A stretch of 64,000 nucleotides of DNA from NCBI GenBank assembly GCA_014529385.2, contig CM043970.1, forward strand, positions 46,178,779 to 46,242,778, given 5' to 3'. This DNA is from Adiantum capillus-veneris. Lineage: Eukaryota; Streptophyta; Polypodiopsida; Polypodiales; Pteridaceae. The position numbers and the translations under genes were made by a program. Below are positions 57,880 to 64,000 of this stretch, one piece after another. Under the pieces are notes generated by a model that saw only the letters and a list, made by a program, of their open reading frames with translations, did not search any database and had not been told where the DNA came from. Numbering within the stretch: position 1 is the stretch's first letter; every line of letters begins with the position of its first letter.

Positions 57880-58344
57880 TACCTCTCCGTTGGAAAACAA
57901 CTGTCCTCAGTTACGAAGATAAAAATCTGCAAACAATACTTGTCAAAAACAGTGATTAGTATGTTGTGTCAAAAACATCACATAATGAAAGAAAAATTTA
58001 TGAAACTAAACAACATTAGCTTATGCCTGTCGTCATCCACACATTAGCTTATGCCTGCCGTCATCCACATACTACCTATTCTAGTGTCCCATACCACTAG
58101 AATAAGCAGTATATATCATACCCTGATGAATCGGGATATCATTGGTCACACTCATCATCAATCTCATAATGTCAAGTCTCATCACATAAACAGTGTCGTA
58201 ATAATCACCAGATACCAAATCCCAATCCAATTCCAATTCCACAATATAAGTCCAAATCCAAATCACTTTCATTATGTACCCGGGTAACAAAATCATACCA
58301 GTTACAGTGGTGGCCAGCCACTGCAGCATGATTTTGTGATCGGT

Positions 58345-58580
58345 GTTGCCTCAACCGGCGAGTCTACACCAATAAGGCGTGCTGCCTAAATCGGCGAATC
58401 TACACTAATGCTGCCTATATCGGCGGATCTGCATTTACCATTGTGAATAGATCTACAATTTGTCAGTGTGTTGCCTAAATCGGCAGATCTGCACAGATAA
58501 CTGGTGTTGCCTAAATCGGTGAATCTACACCAAGATGAGCATTTACACACTGCCTAAATCGGCGGATCTGTGTGCATGTG
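58345..58580. repeat. Degenerate short tandem repeat
   Basis: About six copies of TGCCTAAATCGGCGGATCT with variable 20-35 base spacers (TGTTGCCTCAACCGGCGAGTC at the start). Function unknown; it lies just inside the 3' end of the element. Confidence 0.8.
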
Positions 58581-61323
58581 ACCAATGGACTAGACAGGGC
58601 ATAAAAACGTAAAAAATGTACTACTTGTTTCACACCACATTGGAGTAAGGTTGAGTAACAAAGTACTGACAAATTGGTATTTAACGGAAAGCGCCTCAGC
58701 TCATGTGATTAGCTGCATATCTCAATTTGTAATGATCACAATAGCAATTCATTTAATACAAGTATCGGCATCTGAAAATATGTACTAGTGTGTGCGTGGG
58801 GAGAGAGGTACAAGTAGGAGACAACTGTAACTAGAAAACCGACACCAAAGTATAGTTAACAAATTCAAAATGTGTTAATTTGGTGTGAATAATTGGCCAT
58901 AAAATAAAAGCATATTCCACCTTATTAGTTTATAGATTGGATATGGAGAGGATGACAACTGAGTAGGAAGAAAACCTCTACAGTATTACTTTTAATAGCT
59001 TAGATCCACTAGAGTCACAAAAATATAGGAACCATTTCCGATTTGATTGTATAATGCAATTTTAGAGACAAAATTACACTGATGACTTACAATCATTTAT
59101 TATGATTAGCCTTGGATCGATTAGAAAGTTAGATGGAAGTAATATATCGTTGATTTTTATTTTTGTTTGAATAAATGAAGAAGTCCTCTTCATATTGTAA
59201 ACTGTGGTAAAGGGCATGGACTAGTGTAAAGTCATGATATCACAAGCATACATCTTGTATATGCTAGTGAGTGAGGGAAAAAATAATAACTACTCTTAGG
59301 TGAGGTCGATCAAGCTTGGCAAATTAGCCGAAAATAACAGCATGTCAAAGAAAAAGAAAAAAAAAAGGACGATGAGCGATACTCATGGCTCCTTGGTAGT
59401 GAGAGCTATCCTATGAGAGTGGCGTTGTAGGTGTGCCTAATGGACTTACAACACTCAGGTGATGTAAACAACTCTACGGAGCCCAAAGACTTTGAGATCA
59501 CATAAAATAGTCCAGCCAGACACAGATACCCGAACAAGAACAATCAAACTAAAATATTTTTAAGTTGTGACTTAAAGAAATTTTAAGGAGGTGCCCAGAC
59601 TTATCACCTGGCATACATTTGCCTATGCACCTTACAACTTGTAAAACTCACAGAGCAACCCGATATACCAACAAGCACTTGTGCCATAGGGTGATCAACT
59701 AGATGAAAAGCTTTTCCCAGAAAAACATGTGTTTGTAAGCTTTATGAAGAGTAAAACTTTACCACGTCCGCAAACACGAAGTCCAATTCCTTACTAAAAG
59801 TTTCTCTATGGCACCCCAATTCAGCTGCAGTCTGGAATCCTGCCATCTTGAACTACAGACGTGAAGCTTGCAGGGACATTGGAAATATCGTGTCCAAGGC
59901 TTGCCAGCACTAGTATAGCCTCTATACGGTTCCTTTCAGAATCGTTGCCATCTGTACCATCACCACCGAAACCATCACTACCGTCGTTATCATTACTATT
60001 TGCGTCATCAAGCTGTGAGTGCCATTAGCAGAGGTCAACCATGCTAGCCCGCAAAGCCCATGGTCCAGATTTATGTCGCCCATATAAAGCCCTTTCCAAC
60101 GACCTGACGCTAAAACCTCCTCAACAACTATTTCCACTCGTACAAGCTGCAATCAAAACAGCATGTTTTCGCCATGATCTGTCTTCCCCGACTCTCTACC
60201 GATCCAGTACACAGAGTCGTCAAGATAACCAGGGCAAAAAGCATGCTTTTGGGCCTTTTACACCTGGTTGGAGTAAGTGCCATTGCCCCAGAAGAAGCTT
60301 CTGTGTCTCTGTTGCAAGAACTTTGCCACCAGCTGAGCTTCTTAACTGGAGCTTGGAATCCATTTTTGAGGAGGACCCAAAAATTTATGAAGCACGATGA
60401 ACAACTATTTCTAGCAATCTTCCGAGAGCTTTGAAGCTGCATACAGATTTTCACAATAGTCTGACAAAAGTTGCACGCACGTCTGAACCTGAGTCTTCTG
60501 ATTATACCAGTCAATCTATTAATGCATTGAAGTCTAGGGAGACATGGACACGATCTTCAGAGAGAAACTTTGTTCGCGAATAAGGTCACAAGGGATGGGC
60601 AGTCAAGAGCACTGCTTTTCTATAGGAGACTCAATAGTACTAGGATTTCTTTTAGGTGGCTAAAGAGAAAGAGCGAGAGTTGGTTGGCACATAGTTGGCG
60701 GCTGCAAGTGATCAGTTGCATGGGTAGGCGCCGTTTGGTGGTAGGGAGGAGTTGCAGAGAACGGATGAGGCTGGGCTGTGAGTTGGTGACCATTAGAAGA
60801 GTAAAGTAACGCTCTGTGAAATGTGACGTGGGCTGGATGGTGGGCACCAGTGAAGAGAGAGATGGTTAGAACACTATGTTGAGAGTGTGTTCTACACTCG
60901 TGAGAAAGGAGTTTGGGTCTGGGGTCATGGGCGGCGTGTGACTAGGAGTACCTTTGCTTTTTGTTGGGTGCATGCACCAACTGCAGGCCGCTTCAACTGC
61001 AACCCACAATGTTTTTGGCACCATTGGCGCATGCAACTTGCTAGGGAAACGACGAGGGGCACCACCATGCAAAACGAATCATGTGGTTAGAAGGGGCTAT
61101 GAGATTACAGCCAGTGTGGGTGTTGGTGAGCTGCGCAATGATTACCAACTCTACCGAAGTGGCAGTCGGTCGTTGCTTTCCTCCTTGAGCGGTTCCGGAC
61201 TCAGTGCCCACTGCCAGCGATGTTAGCTTCGTAGGCCCTGCACCGTCAGCTTGTGTCCGCCACATGAGGACATTGAATGAGCCTTATACTGCTCACTGCC
61301 TCTTGTGTGGTAGGCGTCCCCAG

Positions 61324-61327
<4 letters not shown>

Positions 61328-61418
<91 letters not shown>

Positions 61419-61480
61419 GAAGTCTGCTGACTGTGCACCACAGCATGAGAGAGAAAGAGAGAGAGAAAAAGAGAGAAACT
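61328..61480. repeat. (GA)n tract in LARD interior
   Basis: An uninterrupted GA tract of about 85 bases (61328-61412), then a shorter GA-rich segment to 61480. Confidence 0.95.
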
Positions 61481-62352
61481 CTTTGAATAGCACAGGTATC
61501 GTTCACTCTGCATGGATTTGGTGAGTTCTGAAGCGTGAGTGAGGGGCTTTGCTTGGCCTGCATGAGCTTTCAGAAAGGTCTCTGTAGCACTATGAGTTGA
61601 ATGCAACTTTGCGTGAGGTGGACAACCATGATGATTCGGTAGGCAAATAGTGTCGTCGAGCGGGCTTGTCTATTGTCATCGCTTGGTGATTCCGACAAAA
61701 AGCTCATATTAGGAAAAAAAAATTTGTGTTTTAGTATTGTTTTCAATGTCTTTTGGGGTTCCTTCCCACGTTGATGAGAAACTATCTTTATGGCCTTCTT
61801 TTCTAAACGCTAACACTCGGTTGAGCCAACTACCCCTCGACAGGACTAATGTTGTTGTGTGTCGTTGTCCATTGACTCCTCAAATAACCGCACAGTGTTC
61901 TATGTGAAGGCGCCTACCAATTTTGAAGAGATTTAAGATGTTTTTAAAAAATATATATAAATTCTTCTTCTTCTTCTTGCACTAGGCAGATTCTATGACC
62001 TAATTAAGAGTTCTTCTTAATCATATGTAACCGCACACGCATTCTATCATTACAAGCAATCTCAACATTGATCGTGCTGAACATATGTATATCTATCTAT
62101 ATACTAACACTATATAGACTTTGCTCACGGTATGAAATTATAATTTCTACTATCCTAATTAGGTCTCTTTCACTAATTATCAAGGGAGGAAGGATTTGCG
62201 GTAAGTCATTCAAAGGAGGATGCAGAAATTAAATAAAATAGAAAAAATTGGATAAATGCACTTATCTTTGGTGCATAATCGCATAGATATTTGCATTCGG
62301 ATGCTAATTTTGGGATCTCCTTGATTAATCCATACCAAGAATGTAGATCTGG

Positions 62353-62364
62353 GCTCTGATACCA
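62353..62364 (-). other. LARD primer binding site
   Basis: On the minus strand, TGGTATCAGAGC follows the upper LTR after one base. It is complementary to initiator Met tRNA and fixes the orientation of the element. Confidence 0.9.
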
Positions 62365-62365
62365 C

Positions 62366-62857
62366 TGCTACAGACAGAGGTCGTGGCTGCCCTACGAAAT
62401 ACCCAAAATAACACAATAAACAGCATAAAACAGGCTAATCGGCATACCTGGCACAATCACGTGGTTGCATGATCGCAAGATACACGAACAGACAGAGACA
62501 GAGAGCGAGAGAGATTGAGAGAGCACGTGTAGGCACACCTCCTAGAGCGGAGTGCTACGCCGGCACGGCGAGAGAGAAGAGGGGAGAGATGAGAAGAGCA
62601 ACGCATACACTGGGTGCAATCTCCCCCCGTGCAAGAGTGACCATTTCCCTCTTGCACATATTTGTTTTATAGATTCTTGAATGGTCAAAGTGAGTACAAA
62701 CTGGCCGGCCGGTCATAAATGGCCAAAGCTCATAAAGAGCACTTGAATAATAAAATGTACATAAAATATGATATCCTTTTGCAATAGCTTAGCTTGGTCA
62801 AGCCTTTTCGTCCTGTCTCCCAACTGCAATAAGTAATAAGATATCAATTCCATAACA
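62366..62857 (-). repeat. LARD 5' LTR
   Basis: Matches 57382-57879 with few differences, including a 6-base loss in the GAGACAGAGACAGAGAG region and scattered substitutions. It ends at ATTTG. Confidence 0.92.
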
Positions 62858-62862
62858 ATTTG

Positions 62863-63430
62863 GACATGTTGGCATGTCTATATGCTCACGGACGCTTTTT
62901 GACATCTAAAATGTCCACTTTTAAGCGTATTTGGATACCAACATGTCCAATTTACTTCCCAATAGCTAAAAGGAAGAAAATTGGACATGCGGGCATCCAA
63001 ATATGCTTAAAAGCGGACGCTTTAGCAGCCGAAAAGCGTCACTAATTTTATTTTGGTTTACATTATTTTTGGAAATATATACTTTGTCTTATTGAAAGCG
63101 TCTTGCATATATACTTTGGCTTATTGGAAAGTCATTTGGACATGTCGGCATGTCTATAGGCTCACGGCGAACGCTTTTCGACTTCTAAAAACGTCCACTT
63201 TTAAGCGTATTTGGATGTCGACATGTCCAATTTACTTCCCAATAGCTCCAATATTATTTGTAAATTGTGTAGGAGATGTAAAAATCGTATTGGAGCTATG
63301 GGAAGTAAATTGGACATGCGGGCATCCAAATATGCTTAAAAGCGGACGCTTTAGCAGCCGAAAAGCGACATTAATTTTATTTTGGTTTACATTATTTTTT
63401 GGAATATTGACATGTCACTAATGTTGGTTT
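62863..63430. repeat. Satellite-like array between the divergent genes, right part
   Basis: Continuation of 55500-57376 after the LARD. It has the same words (GGACATGTCGGCATGTCTAT, TTTTAAGCGTATTTGGATG, AGCGGACGCTTTAGCAGCC). Before the LARD inserted the array was about 2.4 kb long. The last part, ATTTTATTTTGGTTTACATT, mirrors the sequence at 55480-55500. Confidence 0.85.
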
Positions 63431-63443
63431 TTTCTTGTTGTAG

Positions 63444-64000
63444 GCTGAAGATGTTATTATGTCTCGGCGATCGATGTCATCTCACCACTCCCACTCCTCT
63501 CGACGATCACATTCGTCAGGATCCTATCATGGCTCGCAATCTTCTAGATATAGCCATATGAGCGAGGAGGATTTTGAGGAAGAGGCAAGGAAGAGAGAGA
63601 CCTCATGAGAAATGAGGGTGAGAGTGCAAATAAGGAATCTAGCAATTGCTTTGACTCATGCTTTGGGTGAGGTGGAGTGAGAAGAAAGGAGGCACGTCGC
63701 TCCTCATCAGAGATAGTGAGAGAGGATGCGGGAGAGTCCGATTTTACATTCCATCCTCAAACATAGCCACAAGATACAGAGACTGGCCATGTTTCTAATC
63801 TCTCTATGCCGGGAGGGACCTGGAGTCCCCCAATACCACCACACCGCCCATAAAGACACCTCCTGAGACATCTCAAGCTATAGTCCTACAAGCCCATTTC
63901 ATCTATGATACCAATCAGTGAGTTTAAACATCATAAATGCATGTGGCTATAAACACATTTGGATTTGTTGGTACTTACCTTGATTTTGGTTTTGGCAGCA
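63444..64000 (+). CDS. CACTA/Ptta-EnSpm-like transposon protein, plus-strand copy (partial)
   Basis: The acceptor TTGTTGTAG at 63443 precedes ATG candidates at 63451 and 63459; the second gives MSRRSMSSHHSHSSRRSHSS, a Ser/Arg-rich start. SQSSRYSHMSEEDF follows exactly as in the minus-strand copy. A TGA at 63606 interrupts the frame here, although matching sequence continues (TCCGATTTTACATTCCATCC). The first coding exon probably ends near 63917 (GATACCAATCAGTGAG), and a second exon begins at the last bases of the window after TTTTGGCAG. Clear sister of the gene at 53.9-55.4 kb. Confidence 0.6.

Larger units (their letters stand above)
57880..62352 (-). other. LARD interior, no recognisable gene
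   Basis: 4.5 kb of mixed composition. It holds a tandem repeat near 58345-58580, an A-rich run near 59350, moderately GC-rich sequence at 59.8-61.3 kb, a long GA tract at 61.33-61.41 kb and TTC repeats near 61965. The longest frames (for instance minus 60514-60128) are under 130 codons and match no family I know. A captured gene fragment in 59.8-61.3 kb is possible but unproven. Confidence 0.6.
57377..62862 (-). mobile_element. LARD-like LTR element without coding capacity, target duplication ATTTG
   Basis: LTRs of 498 bp (57382-57879) and 492 bp (62366-62857) are direct copies. ATTTG flanks the element at 57377-57381 and 62858-62862. The primer site is on the minus strand next to the upper LTR, so the element points leftward. 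The 4.5-kb interior has no gag or pol motif in any frame. Non-coding LTR elements of this size are called LARDs and rely on enzymes from other elements. Confidence 0.88.
53048..64000. mobile_element. CACTA (EnSpm)-type element with mirror-image genes, right end outside window
   Basis: CACTACAAAAAAA at 53048 is a typical CACTA terminus, followed by repeated subterminal words. Inside are two related genes arranged head to head (53875-55433 minus; 63444 onward plus) with an array of related repeats between them, later invaded by an LTR element. Whether this is one element with two genes, or two elements joined head to head, cannot be decided without the sequence beyond 64000. Confidence 0.6.

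Noticed and set aside
60128-60514. 128-codon minus-strand frame in the LARD interior
   Set aside because: No recognisable motif and overlapped by frames of similar length; not supported as a gene.

Overview
The window looks like nuclear DNA from a land plant with a large, repeat-rich genome. The signs are intron-containing genes with GT/AG splice sites, Ty1/copia and Ty3/gypsy retrotransposons with initiator-Met-tRNA primer sites, Tat-lineage and chromodomain-carrying gypsy elements, CACTA and Mutator-like DNA transposons, and very long (GA)n, (CA)n and (TA)n microsatellites. I cannot name the species. I see no rRNA or tRNA gene, no CRISPR array, and only one gene without visible damage that is not plainly a mobile element.

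Layout. 0-8.5 kb: a nine-exon methyltransferase-like gene on the minus strand (41-2369), a palindrome set in microsatellite DNA (2.53-2.87 kb), then a decayed MULE-type transposase gene with a SWIM zinc finger on the plus strand (4124-7627). 8.5-16.8 kb: an element with about 1.1-kb inverted terminal arms, invaded by a copia element whose second LTR is followed by a second, truncated copy of the element's own 5' internal region. 16.8-30 kb: a decayed minus-strand chromodomain gypsy element, cut in mid-codon by a young plus-strand gypsy element (18770-27556, target duplication CCCTC). 30-36 kb: a Tat-like gag-protease element without pol, preceded by extra reading frames and bracketed by two 90-bp direct repeats. 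36-42.8 kb: eroded copia and gypsy pol remnants, a 1.34-kb inverted-repeat element between TTAA sites, and an unidentified decayed coding stretch.

43-52.4 kb: a minus-strand Tat-lineage element with both a normal and an extra RNase H region. Its LTRs are swollen by long GA and poly-G runs and its 5' end was lost at a microsatellite. A separate gypsy gag fragment follows. 53-64 kb: a CACTA-type element starting at 53048. It holds two head-to-head copies of an Arg/Ser-rich transposon gene (minus at 53.9-55.4 kb, plus from 63.44 kb to the window edge) separated by a satellite-like array. A 5.5-kb LTR element with no recognisable coding capacity sits in that array (57382-62857, target duplication ATTTG).

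How the parts relate: most sequence is layered transposition. Two target duplications are readable, and the near-identity of the LTRs at 18.8 and 25.9 kb marks that insertion as the youngest. Many older reading frames are broken by TGA where a CGA arginine codon is expected, which fits decay of methylated DNA. The units that may be more than routine debris are the methyltransferase/transposase pair at the left edge, the mirror-image CACTA genes with their shared array, the TTAA element, and the gag-protease element with leading reading frames.
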